64,000 bases of DNA, from positions 87,853,001-87,917,000 of the forward strand of contig NC_088913.1 of NCBI RefSeq assembly GCF_963576675.1, in the 5' to 3' direction. Below are positions 34,380 to 46,073 of the stretch, piece after piece (position 1 is the first letter of the stretch; each line of letters starts with the position of its first letter). This stretch comes from Euphorbia lathyris. Its lineage: Eukaryota > Streptophyta > Magnoliopsida > Malpighiales > Euphorbiaceae. The notes under the pieces are model-generated. The model saw only the letters and a list, made by a program, of their open reading frames with translations. It was not told where the DNA came from and ran no database searches. A program made the position numbers and the translations under genes.

Positions 34380-35625
34380 AGCCGGCTCCACCATCATGAT
34401 TCAACATTGAACACACGAATGATGAGATTGAAAGGCGAGTGCATGCCACTCTGGATAGACAAGAGAACAATGCAGAAAGATATGCCATCCAGTTAACAGG
34501 AATTCGCCATTCACAGAACGAATCATGGGGTACGAGGCGGAAAAAATGATTAAAGCTTCCAACTTGCCACAATATAAAAGAAAAGAATCAATATAAGTGG
34601 GACATTACATATCCCGAACCCAAAGGAGGGGAGCATGTAACCGTTGGAAGAAACGCCAAAGCGTACTACAGGTTGGCCACCACACTGAAGCTTGCTGGGA
34701 GCTGGCAAACTAGATAGCTTTGTCCAGAATAATAAATAACAAGACGACAAGCAGAAGACAGATCCCAAAAAGAAATTCAAAAGTGTCATTAATGTCATAG
34801 CAGATGGACCATTGTATCAGCCACCCGTGGAAAAAGCAAAAATATCCGTTCTGGATAAAACATCCCTCAATTGCCCCTTTTGCAGAAACAGGTCCAGTAA
34901 TCTCTCCACATACAGATGCGTTGACAATTGAAGGATGGGAGATGAAATGAAGCGAGTAATGGTAGACACGGGTAGTTCTTGCAATGTCATCACCATAGGT
35001 GCATTCGCCAAACTAAAGGTTGATCCGATCCAAATAGAAACAACCATTGTTGACATCATGGGAGTGACAAGTCACACTATCCGGACCAAGGACCAGGTAA
35101 CTTTAGAATGCAAGCTGGCGGATGATGATCAAGCATGGATTGGTGATCTGTAGTTCTCTATTATGAATGGACAATCAGCTTATAACATCATTCTTGGGCG
35201 GCCGTTCATCTCAGAGGTTGCAGCCCTAATTTCCATCCGTCGTATGGCAATGTACATTCCCACCAGCAAAGGAGGAATAATGATTAGCGGGAACCAAAAG
35301 GCGGTTCAAGAGACCTACTCGGCGTCGCTATCGATCCGCCCACAATTCAAAGATGACGAAGGTGAGGAAGATGAACTTGTCACTACAGCTTTGGGCGACA
35401 CAGAAACACTCCTTATTGCTGATGGAAAGCGGGTGCGGATCGCCAAAGGATTAAAACCTGAGATCAAGGAGGATGTTACGAAAGTTCTCATTGAGTCTGA
35501 AAGCCAATTTGCATAGGAGAATGAGATCCTCACAGGAGTAAGCCCAAGTGTGATTACTTATAAGTTAAACATCATTGAAGATGCAAATGCAGTCGCTCAG
35601 AAAAGATGGAACCATGGGTCTAAAA
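34380..35625 (+). pseudogene. Tat-2 gag C-terminus, protease and start of RT linker
   Basis: KKKFKSVINVIADGPLYQPP (about 34770-34820) parallels the end of Tat-1 gag. The protease follows at 34935 with RVMVDTGSSCNVIT, and SAYNIILGRPFISEVAALIS after a stop at 35153. The linker to RT (LLIADGKRVRIAKGLKPEI, then GVSPSVITYKLN) continues past a TAG at 35514-35516 to about 35625, where similarity to Tat-1 ends; no RT core follows. 35626-35960 is untranslated-type sequence with repeated CCTCAAAGATAGGA-like words. Confidence 0.85.
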
Positions 35626-35960
35626 ATCAGTATTTTTACATATTCTTATATGTGCATTAAACTGTTATAGTATCCTATATTTTATAATTTATTTTTTCTC
35701 GCCATACTTCTTATATTCATTTGCCTAGCTTTTATTCCTGATATACGCCCAGTGGCTGGCGAATGAAAAGTTCCACAGACGGATCAATTACCTCAAAGAT
35801 AGGACAATTGATCCCCATCACGGGCGGATCCCCTTTTCATAAAGATAAGAAGCACAGACCCTCAAGAGCTTTCAAATGAGCTCAAACTCTCTCCTCAAAG
35901 ACAGGAAAAATATTGGTCACCATCAAAAGCGGGTTAAAATTATCTCAAACATGAGAAAAT

Positions 35961-37297
35961 TGTTGGTCCCTTGTAAGGTTGCAAGTATAGTTCCAAGGGG
36001 GGGTTAGGAACTATTTAAAATTTTTTGCAATTAGGGCAGACTTCTTTTTCTAAGGAAAAAGGTTTTAACAGCGGCGCTGAGTAAACAACAAGATACTGGC
36101 TTAGTCAACTGGTGACTAGGTCAGTTTCTTAGCTTGAGTCAGGAGATAGCACTTAGAGTCTATTCCTGAGCTCAGATGTTCAACGCGCACAACTCAGCTT
36201 GACCTCTTTACTTGGTCAGTTTTTGGTTATTTCAAGCAAGCAATATATGTAAGGAGTTAAAGGTAAGAAATACTTTACTCAGCAGATTTATCCAGGTTCG
36301 GCTTCTTCTAAGCCTACGTCCTGTCCCCGGAACACGTTCCGAGATTTCGAATCCTCTACTGAGCTCTTTAAAGGTATAGCCTCAAACCTTTTACAATCTT
36401 AGCAACTGAGTATAACAAGAGTACCTTCCTCTATACCTCTACTCAATCCTAATCTCTCGCTGAGTACTATAACCGAGTACTCAGCCTCTCCTTTCTATCT
36501 TCTAGAAATGATAAGTGTTTTGTCCTATACAAAGATTTGCTAAGACACTTTAGACGATTGAAATAATCACTCTAGACTTTTACACAGATATAAGAATTGT
36601 AGTGTAAGATTTGCTTTGCTTCTTTGCTTGCAGAACTTGTGTAGAAATTTGGTCAGCGTAATGGCTTGATCAAGTTCTGTGTTGAATGAAGCTTATGATG
36701 GCACTATTTATAGAGACGTCTGGGCATCGGTCATTTTGAATTTCAAAATAACCGTTGGAGGGAAACGGCTACCTGTCGTTGTCATCCTGACTTGCTCAGA
36801 GCTCTCGGCCAATCAGAATTGTGTATCTTCTGTCCTCGGTCAGCTCAGCAGACTGTCTCTCCTTTTATGGTAAAGTCAACTGGACAGCATACTGTGTCGT
36901 CTGAACTTTACCCAAAGTAGAAATGCTTTGTCTGGAAGTTTTCATTAGCCAGCTGCTGTCTTGTACGCTTTGTCGAGACTACTCAGCATCTTCATCTTGA
37001 AGTTGTTGCCGAAGGTCTTCTAGATCCTTCTCTTGCTGAGTTGCGTTTTGTCCAAAACGACAACGTTTTATCAAACGCGGGCCGAGTTGTACTGAGTTGT
37101 TTGACTTGGGCTTTAACACTTGTATTGGGCTTGGGCCTTTTAATTCTTGTGTCTTATAAACAGTTTTAACTCAACATTGAACAAACACATTAGTATAATA
37201 AATCAAAGCATTTAAACTTAGTGTGTTTAGAATATGCATTTCAATTATACTTAAACAATTTTGTCAAATCAAAATTATGTGGAAAGGTGTTTCAACA
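35961..37297 (-). repeat. 3' LTR of SIRE-2
   Basis: 1337 bp, TGTTGGTCCC ... TTTCAACA in plus orientation. A minus-strand TATA box (TATAAATA) lies at 36705-36712. Confidence 0.95.
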
Positions 37298-37313
37298 AAC
37301 TCCCCCATTTTGA
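37298..37313 (-). promoter_or_regulatory. Polypurine tract of SIRE-2
   Basis: The minus strand reads TCAAAATGGGGGAGTT next to the 3' LTR. The region 37314-37851 beyond it is untranslated, with recurrent ACTCAG/CAGTA words and CTCCCCC tracts, and holds no gene. Confidence 0.85.
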
Positions 37314-37851
37314 TGTTGGCAAAACTATTCAGCGAAGAACTCAGTATTGAGCTCCCCCATGATAGTTGACCTGTTTCAACTTAGCAAACTCCCCCGTAAG
37401 GGTTGAGCTACTGACTTAGTTTTACTCTAAACATTTAAAGGTTTAATTCGAGTAAGTCTAAGGTCAGTTTTTCAGATATAGGTCAACTTATTAAACATAT
37501 TCTATTTACTCAGTATTAAGCGGAAGGTATAATCATATAGAGTGTGCTGAGTAATTTGTTGTTCAATGAGTTCTTAACAGACAATGTTTTATAAGCACAT
37601 AAGTCAATATCAAACATGTTATCAGCATTTGATTCAGTCAATAAGATGTATAAGTATAAAACATAGCTGATTTAATTGAAGATACGTAATGACTCAGTAC
37701 ACAGTAACATATATTAACATATATCATAACTCAGGAATAAGAATCAAAGATGCATATATGATATATTGATAGTAGTCAGTGGTTACACAACAAAACTTAT
37801 AGATAAGGCATATAGATTACATCTGACTTAGTCAATACTGAGCTAGCCTAT

Positions 37852-40701
37852 CTATTTCTTTTTCTTATGTTGAGACTGACTTCGCTCATGCTGAGCTCTA
37901 GCTGCTTGTTCTTTCTCCCCCGTTTTGTCAGCATCAGGAGGAGGAAGTCTGAAAGCATCAGTTAAGACAGCTCGAGTCAGTTCTTTAGACAGCTCCTTAA
38001 GTTTCTCAGCGCTTTCGTTGACACCGTCAAAGATTGCAACTCCATCAGCTGATACCTCTTCGGGTACATTGAGTTCAGCAGCACTGAGCATGTTTACGCT
38101 AAATGCTTGAGCTTTGCCTTGCCAGATGAGAGCTTCTGTAAGACCAGCAAAGATTTGGTGAAAGGTCTTTAAAAGGGCTGTGTCGTAATACTGACGTTGA
38201 ATATTGTTATGATGAATGTGGTTGAAGGTTTATTGCATGATAGACTGCATCTCATTCTGTTTCATTGCGTCAGTATCCATCTCTTGCTTATTCAGATTAA
38301 GCAAGCGAATAGCCTCACCAATTTGCTCTACTGAGCACTGATTGTAAGAAACCATTTGCTCGTTGGTCTTGAGTTGCTCAGTGTGAAGCTGAGCAAAGAG
38401 CATCTTGACTTCAGATGAAGTGGCATGGTCGGGGTTCACAGCTGACAAGTTCTGGATCTGTTGTTGTAAGGAGGTTAAGTATTGCACGGTTGTCAGCTGG
38501 ATCTCAGCCAGTTTGGCAATTGAATCCTGCTTAGCTTGTTGTGCTTGGAAGGTAATGATTACATTCAGCAAGTCCTTGAGTCCCTTAACCTCGTTGAGAA
38601 GTTGAGTGACCTGGGAAAGCTGAGTATTCTCAAAAGTTGAAGACCCAGCAGCAGGAGGAGTGGACTGTTGAAGGTCTCTGATCAATGCTTGCACTGAGTC
38701 AATGATCTTTTTGCCGGACTCAGTGGCATTCAAATAGCTTTGAGAGCCTTCAGGGACATCAGTGTGACCGGAAGGAAGAGGAGTGAAAGGAGTGACCTGG
38801 TCAGTGACTGGAATAGCATTTTCAATCTGCACTTGAGTTTTAGGTAGAGTTGAGTGATCGGTAAAGAGTTGAGTTGGAGAAGTGGTAATCCGAATACTGT
38901 CTGTGCTGACGGCAGAAGTGTGTGTAGTCAGCACCATGCTTGAAGAAATAGCATGCACAGTAATCGGCTCAACCTGACTGGTTGAGGTGGCGGAAGCATT
39001 TTGGTCGGCATGTTCCTGTTGAGAAGAAACAGAGGCTTGCTTTTCTAAGGACGCTGAAGCAGTAGAGGGTTGTTGGCGTTTGAAAAATGTCAGCTTGACT
39101 GTAGAGGGGTCCTTAGTTGTCTTTGAGATGACAAAGTCAGGAAGAGTTGCTGGTGGCACAAAATCTTCACTGACAGGCTTCTCACTTGCCTTAACCAACT
39201 TTCTTCTTCTACGAGGTGGAGTGACAGTTTGACTAGGATCTCCTGAGTGAGAAGGAGAAGATTCGTGTTGCTCATCATGAGGCTGGTCAGCTTGTTCTTG
39301 GACTGGATCAACATTGTGTTGATCAAGTACTTGCTCATCTCCAGCAGTAAACCCAGCATTGGCCTGCTCAGTCTCATGTTCACTGGCTGTCTCTTCAGAG
39401 TCCTCAGCATCATCCTGACCGCTGGCCTCTTCTTCTTTTTCTTCGGTACTGTCACCATCAAGTTCTTCCTCAACCTGGGCGATGAAATGATCATCCAGTT
39501 GTACCTCATGTTCTTCGGACTCAGCTATTGTACCTTGACACTGGGTGAAGTGAGAGTCACCCGGTACTACAAAGTCTGTAGGTATGGCGTTGAGGGGAGT
39601 CAGTGTAGAAGGCTTTTGCTTTTTCTGAGGTTGCTCAGCAGTTTCCTCAGTTCCATGCTCACCTTGCCTGCTTCGTTTCTCAGCTGACTTACCAGCTGAC
39701 TTCTGTCTTTTTGATGGAGACTCAACATTTTTGGAAGGAGTCTCAGCAGTTTTTCTTTTGCGGGAAGCTGGGGCCTTAGTCCTTCGCCCTTTCTTTGGCT
39801 CAGCAGTTCCCTCAGCTTGTCCAGCAGCAGCTTTACCTTTCTTCAAGGGCTGTCCAAATTTTAGTGCTCTTAGTGAGGCCGCTGTGATCTCAGATCCTCG
39901 AGTCTTGTCCTCACCTTCGAGATCAACTTTATGGTCGATGAGGATTCTTGTAATGATTGATCCTAGCCTCAGCGTACCAGTGCTGTGTAGGAAGCCAGCG
40001 ACAAGAAAGACTGGCATATTGATTGGAGTGTACGTCAGCATATGCCATATAAAGCGTTGCTCGAAGTTTGTTGCTGATGTAGTGCAGTTGATCTTCGGGT
40101 AGATAAAGTAGGTCAGCAAGTAATGAACCATCTTCTGGTGATGACCCATCGATGAAGCTGAGACTTCTCCTGAGTGGCCCTCAGGTTTGCAGAAGTTGTG
40201 TGCATACCCAGTGCCATCCTGATCTCCAGATCTTCTCAGCGTTGCTCCCTCAGTTTTCAACTTGAGCAGATTTCCTAAGTAGAGAGGGTTGATGAAGATG
40301 GTTTTCTTTTTCACCACTGTGCACAGGTAGTCAGTGTTGTCATTTGCAACTCGGAGGTTGTGGTAAAATTCCCTTACCAGGTCAGGGTAGGTGTCATCCC
40401 TAACCGAAAACAGCTCCGTCCAGCCATTTTGTGAAATCCACTCGCAAAAGGGTTGTTCGTTTTGTACGAAGTTTTCTGATACCCATCTTGAGGGCTCAAC
40501 TTTCCATTCGCGGACGTTCTCAAAGACCTTGGAGTAGGTCCTGACTTTTACAGGCTTTCCCTGACCAGAGGTTTGGCCAGCTTGTCCTTTGCTCGGCGAG
40601 GTTACTTTGGTAGGTTCTGGCACAGAGGTTTGCCTGGAAGTGTCATCGGAGCTGGGCTTAGAGTGGCCAGCACCGGAGATGTTGTAGGTAACCTTAGTCA
40701 T
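37852..40701 (-). pseudogene. SIRE-2 extra ORF downstream of pol (plant transposon protein domain plus coiled coil)
   Basis: It starts at ATG 40701 (MTKVTYNISGAGHSKPSSDD). After a Ser/Gln-rich start there is a folded domain, CEWISQNGWTELFSVRD and DLVREFYHNLRVAND to MLTYTPINMPVFLVAGFLHS, resembling the 'putative plant transposon protein' domain (PF20167). A long acidic/Gln-rich low-complexity part with basic clusters follows, then a coiled-coil-like C-terminal third (LLNEVKGLKDLLNVIITF). TAA at 38230-38232 interrupts it after MQSIMQ; the same frame continues to 37852 ending HKKKK. SIRE-1 carries a homologous ORF. It occupies the env-like position, but I see no signal peptide or clear membrane span. 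Confidence 0.75.
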
Positions 40702-41168
40702 TATTGAGGATGGGAAAGCTTAGAGGAATTTTTAGAGAGAAAGAATTTCTTTGCCAGAGTATTCGATAAGCGTAAAGAATAAAAATGGGGAATTACCCAT
40801 TATTTATAGAGGTGAGAAATGGATCTTATCGAATCCATGTGTCAGTTTTGCCTCGGGATTGTGAACCGACAATAATCCTGGCATTTATGACACATTCGGC
40901 GCGTACGCCATCCTAGGTGGCTATACGCGTGCTTTTGCAATGATTCTAACGGATATAACACTCAGCGTTTAGAATACTAATCGTTTGATATTCTGAGTGG
41001 TCAGTATTGCATAATGTGATGATTTCTAAGTTTAAGTTTAAACTAACTTACTCAGTGTGCAAGTTTACTCAGTATTTGATGTTCAATCAATTTCTATGAG
41101 TTACTCAGCAAAACCAATCATTCAGCATAATAATTCACTCAGCATGCATATTCAGTTAGTTCAGGAAT
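40702..41168. other. SIRE-2 spacer between RT-RNase H and the extra ORF
   Basis: No ORF. It contains a minus-strand TATA-like word (TATAAATA at about 40800-40807, near ACCCATTATTTATAGAGG) 100 bases before the extra ORF's ATG. SIRE-1 has the same at about 56047-56055, so the extra ORF may have its own promoter. CTCAGCAT/ACTCAGTAT words recur. Confidence 0.5.
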
Positions 41169-43106
41169 TTACTGAAGAGGATTAAACATACCAATAGCTT
41201 CTCTCAGTATGCTGAACTGCTCACGAGCCAGTGGCTTCGTGAAGATATCCGCAAGCTGTTCGTCCGTTGGGACAAAGGTCAGCTTGATCTCACCTTTGAG
41301 TACATGGTCTCTAATGAAGTGATGTCTGATGCTGACATGCTTCATTCTGCTGTGTTGAATTGGGTTCTTTGAAAGATCAATTGCACTTTTGTTGTCACAT
41401 TTGACTTCAATTGTCTTTGTTTGAACACCATAGTCTTCGAGCTGTTGCTTAATCCATAGGACTTGAGCAACACAATGACCAGCAGCAATGTACTCAGCTT
41501 CAGTGGTGGACAAGGCTACTGACGCCTGCTTTTTGCTGAACCAGGATACAAGACAGCTTCCTAAGAAGTGACATCCTCTAGAGGTGCTTTTACGTTCCAG
41601 CTTATCCCGTCCATAGTCAGCGTCAGTGTATCCAATAAGTGTGAAATCGTGAGTATTGGGATACCATAAACTTGCGTTCACTGAGCTTTGCAAATATCTA
41701 AGGATTCTTTTTACAGCAATGTAATGAGATTCCTTAGGGTTAGATTGATATCTAGCATAGTAGCATACTGAAAACTGAATGTCCGGTCTACTGGCTGTTA
41801 AGTAAAGTAGAGAGCCTATCATACCTCGATATAATTTGTTGTCTACTGACTTACCATTTTCGTCAGCGCAGAGGACAGTGTCAGTGCCCATAGGAGTGGA
41901 TATTGGCTTGCAATTCTCCAAGTCATATTTCTTTAATATCTCCTTGGCATATTTGGCTTGACTGATGAAGATGCCATTCTTTCCTTGTTTAATTTGAAGA
42001 CCGAGGAAGAAGTTGAGTTCTCCCATCATGGACATTTCAAACTCAGTCTGCATTTGTTTGCTAAACTCCTTGCACATTGATTCGTTAGTTGCACCAAATA
42101 TTATATCATCAACATAAATTTGGGCCAGCAGGGTATCTTTACCCTTTCTCTTAATGAATAAGGTTGTATCAGCTTTGCCCCTGACATAATTTCTAGTCAG
42201 CAGGAAACTGGTCAGCCTCTCATACCAAGCACGTGGTGCTTGCTTGAGGCCGTACAGAGCCTTTTTGAGTTTATAAACGTGGTTAGGGAATTTATGGTCC
42301 TTAAGACCTGGAGGTTGATTAACATAAACCTCCTCGTTTATAACTCCATTAAGAAATGCACTTTTGACATCCATTTGGAATAATTTAAAGTTCATGTAAG
42401 ATGCATATGCACATAGAATTCTAATTGCCTCTAGCCTTGCCACTGGGGCAAAGGTCTCACCGTAGTCAATACCTTCTTGCTAACTGTAGCCCTGAGCTAC
42501 AAGCCTTGCTTTGTTCCTGACTACATTTCCTTGTTCATCCAACTTGTTCCTGAAGACCCATCTTGTTCCAATGGTCTTTTGACTCTTTGGATGAGGCACT
42601 AGCTCCTATACATCGTTTCTTCTGAATTGATCGAGCTCCTCTTGCATTGCGTTCATCCAGAATTCATCGTACTCAGCTTTAGCGAAATTCTTCGGTTCTT
42701 GAACTGAGACGAAAGCAACATTGCTGAGGTACTTCCTGAGTTGATTCCTCGTCATCAGGGTATTCCCAGCAGAATCAAGGATCGCACTCTCTGAGTGCCC
42801 TCTTGGGATCCTTATCTCTTTAGGTAGATTCATGTCTTGTGCTGTCTGTGTTTCAACAATCTCTGCAGAAGTAGATGGGTCAGTAAAAGTAATCTTAGGT
42901 TCACTCTTACTCTTGGTCAGCCTTTTCGTGAATGACTCAGTAGCTGGATCTTGGTCAGCGATGGTTACTGAGTGTGGATCATCTTCGGTCAGCGGATGGT
43001 ATCTACCTGCAGGGTTAGTTTCGTCGAACTCTACATGTACTGACTCTGTATGCTTTGCTGTTTGTTGAGTAGCCCAAAAAGATAGCCTCATCAGCTTTTG
43101 AATCAA
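41169..43106 (-). pseudogene. pol: SIRE-2 integrase C-terminus, reverse transcriptase and RNase H (two in-frame stops)
   Basis: One frame with TAG stops at 42606-42608 (Trp position, TGG in the family) and 42480-42482 (Gln position). RT is otherwise clear: [34 protein letters not shown] and catalytic YVDDIIFGA (near 42116). RNase [36 protein letters not shown] and [12 protein letters not shown]. It ends at 41169 with REAIGMFNPLQ. Upstream, the frame changes relative to 43015-44268 because about 30 bases present in SIRE-1 (YNKRTQVVEE part) are deleted near 43047. Confidence 0.88.
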
Positions 43107-44268
43107 ACTTTGCTAAGCTATCTTTGGTATTTAAGATAAAACATCTACAGCCAAAGGCACGAAAGTATCCAATATTGGGCTTTCGTCCTTTCCAAAGTTC
43201 ATAGGGGGTTTTCTTTAATATAGGTCTAACTAGAGCCCTATTAAGAATATAGCATGCTGTGTTAACAGCCTCTCCCCAAAAATACTTTGGAAGCCTATGC
43301 TCATCCAGCATTGTCCTGGCTATTTCAACCAGAGTTCTGTTCTTCCTTTCTACAACCCCATTTTGCTGAGGTGTTCTAGGAGCAGAAAAGTTGTGGTCAA
43401 TGCCGCAGGCTTCACAGAATTCAACAAACTTTTGGTTTTTGAATTCTCCACCATTATCACTACGGATGTGAGCTAATTTTAGGTCTTTTTCATTTTCAAT
43501 TTTTCTAACCAAATTTGAAAATGTCTCAAACGTTTCATCCTTGCTGGTCAGCAAGATGACCCACGTATACCGAGAGAAGTCATCTACAATGACCAAGGAA
43601 AATCTTCTTCCACCCAGACTCAGCGGCTGGACTGGACCGAAGAGATCCAAGTGTAGTAACTCTAACGGACGCTTAGTTGAGACAATATTTTTGCTATGAA
43701 AAGATTGTTTGGTTTGTTTTCCAGCTTGGCAAGCGTGGCATAATTGATCTTTTTCAAATTTAAGTTCAGGCAGTCCCTCAACCAATTGCTTTCTTGCTAG
43801 TTTGGCCAGGAGGTCCATGCTTACATGACCAAGTCTCCTGTGCCATAGCCAGGAATTTTCTTCCTTTGATACTAAGCACACAGTTTTTGAAAACTTTTTC
43901 TCTAAGTCTAGCATAAAGACATTATCTATTCGAGGGGCAGTTAATATTAACTCATTTGTTTTACCATCGTATATTTTACATCCAGTAGCATCAAATATAA
44001 CTTTTCTCCCATTGTCACATAGCTGAGCTACGCTGAGTAAGTTATATTTGAGTCTGCTGACTAGGGAGACAGATTCAATAGTAGGATTACCTCCGATGGT
44101 TCCTGACCCTACTATCTTACCCTTCTTGTTGTCTCCAAAACTTACGCTCCCTCCTCGTTTACGCTCAAACGTGATGAACTGAGTTTCATCACCCGTCATA
44201 TGCCTTGAGCATGCGCTGTCAATATACCACATCTTTGACTTCTCGGCACATCTCAGGCTTACCTGCAT
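43015..44268 (-). pseudogene. pol: SIRE-2 protease and integrase
   Basis: Protease active-site block WYIDSACSRHMTGDETQF, pre-integrase finger NSWLWHRRLGHVSMDLLAKL with CHACQAGKQT, and integrase core LLHLDLFGPVQP (Asp), RSDNGGEFKN (Asp) and NGVVERKNRTLVEIARTM (Glu), then GYFRAFGCRCFILNT. The frame ends early at 43015 through the deletion near 43047. The protease start is out of frame with the knuckle ORF upstream. Confidence 0.85.
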
Positions 44269-44273
44269 TGTAA

Positions 44274-45337
44274 CTAGTTACTTTTAGGTACCCAATTCTT
44301 TTTGGGTCCTTGCTTGTTAGGTGCAACAGGTAAAGCATCATATTTTATTTTATGGCGGCATACATGGACAGTATGGCCATTCTTTCCACAGAAGTCACAA
44401 CTGACCTTCTGTTTAGGATGTTTCACTGACTTATCAGCACCCCAGTGCTGAGCGTGCCAGCACACCTTAGTGGTGTGTCCTTTCTTCCCACAAAAGTCAC
44501 ACTGGACTTTTCGCTGGGGATTCCATCTCTGCTGAGTACCTTGGTACTGAGTTCTCAGAGGATTGTTTCTTTTATTTGGAACCTTTAGTTGGTTCTGGAT
44601 AGTTGTGACGTCCTTTCTCAGTTTCTTTGAACTAACTGGACTTCAGAGACAGACTCATGTATGATCTTCATGTTATCATGTAGAGTTGTATTATCCTGAA
44701 GAAGGAATCTGAGGTCACTCAGTTTGACCTCTTCCACTTCGTCACAGCGCCTGCTGAGTGCTCTAACTTTCTTATTACACTTCTTGACAAGTGTGTAGAG
44801 ATCACTCAGGGCTTTAACCATATCATTTCTGAGCTGGGGAAGAGAAATTACCTCATTTGATTGCTCCTCGTCATCTGATGCGACGGATAGGTCAGCATGC
44901 TCAGAGACGTATGGCTCAGCAAGTTCGTCAGCCATGAAGCATATCTTTGCTGACTCGGTGGCCTCAGTTTCTGTGGATGAAGACTCATCACTGTCACTCC
45001 ATGTAGCCACCATTGCCTTTTTGCCACTCTTCTTGTCTTTCCTCAGTGTGGGGCAGCTTGACTTAATATGGCCGGTTTGATGGCACTCAAAGCATGTAAT
45101 GGGCTTTGAGTTGTCTTTCTTGTATTTGCTGTCGCTGGACTCAGCTTTATACTTATCAAACTTTCTGTAAGGCTTCTTAGAGTATTTGTCATTTTTCCTG
45201 AATAGCCTTTTCAGCTTCCTTGTGAACATAGCCATCTCCTCATCATCAGTTGAGCTCCCGTCAGTGGAGTCAGCTTTCATGACAATGGATTTCTGCTTCT
45301 TGTCTTCAGATTTTTCCTTCACCTCGAAGTTCTTCAT
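44274..45337 (-). pseudogene. gag: SIRE-2 gag C-terminal half with zinc knuckles (frame-shifted)
   Basis: The frame from 45337 (MKNFEVKEKSEDKKQK) has an acidic/basic mixed region and one knuckle, CFECHQTGHIKSSC, to a stop at 44618. Homologous reading continues in another frame from about 44650 with two more knuckles, CDFCGKKGHTTKVC and CDFCGKNGHTVHVC, to 44274. A one-base indel therefore lies near 44640. Confidence 0.8.
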
Positions 45338-46011
45338 AGATATCTCATGGTCAGCAATGAACCGATGAGTTCGTCATATTTGTAGGTGGTTAAATCCTGA
45401 GCTTCCTCAACTGCTGTCTTCTTTGCTTGCCAATCTTTAGGAAGACTCCTGAGTATCTTTTTGACTTGTTCTTCCTCAGTGAAGATTTTTTCAAGTCTCT
45501 TGAGCTCATTAATGATGTTGGTGAACCTTGCATTCATGTCTGAAATGCCCTCATCATTGTTCATCTCGAACAGCTCGTACAGTCTCATCTGCTGATTCAC
45601 CTTGGACTCCTTTACTTTATTTGTTCCCTCGTAGGTGACTTCCAGCTTTTTCCAGATCTCTTGTGCCGACTCACAACCTGAGATTTTATTATATTCTGCA
45701 GCATCGAGCGCACAGTGAAGCATATTGATAGCCGAAGCATGGTTTTGGAGCTTCTTAAGATCATCCTCTGTCCATTTGGCCTCAGCTTTTACAACTGTTT
45801 GGCCAGCCACAACTTCGACAGGTACAAATGGGCCTTGGACTATAGATAGCCAGGCACTCATGTTTGTAGCCTGAATGAAATTTTTCATCCTATTCTTCCA
45901 GAAGGTATAGTTTGACCCGAAGAATAGGGGAGGCCTAGTAATGGACAGCCCCTCAGGCAGTATCTGAGTTGTTTGGTTTCCAGGGAGAAACCGAGTGCTG
46001 TTTTCGCCCAT
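45334..46011 (-). pseudogene. gag: SIRE-2 gag N-terminal half
   Basis: 225 residues from ATG 46011 (MGENSTRFLPGNQTTQILPE). It has the copia gag blocks RPPLFFGSNYTFWKNRMKNF, AWLSIVQGPFVPV, SAQEIWKKLEVTYEGTNKVK, MNARFTNIINELKRL and ILRSLPKDWQAKKTAVEEA (DUF4219/UBN2 type). A one-base loss near 45347 shifts the frame so it ends TMRYL instead of running on into the 45337 frame. It lies 49 bases from the primer-binding site. Confidence 0.85.
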
Positions 46012-46059
46012 GGTAGGGATCAGCTCAAGGTTGTTAGACCTTTTACAGTGAGCTTTTAA

Positions 46060-46071
46060 GCTCTGATACCA
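46060..46071 (-). promoter_or_regulatory. Primer-binding site of SIRE-2, initiator tRNA-Met
   Basis: The minus strand reads TGGTATCAGAGC two bases from the LTR end at 46074. Confidence 0.9.
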
Positions 46072-46073
46072 CT

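Noticed and set aside
37852..40701. Envelope glycoprotein identity for the SIRE extra ORF
   Set aside because: No signal peptide, membrane span or cleavage motif could be seen; position alone is not enough.
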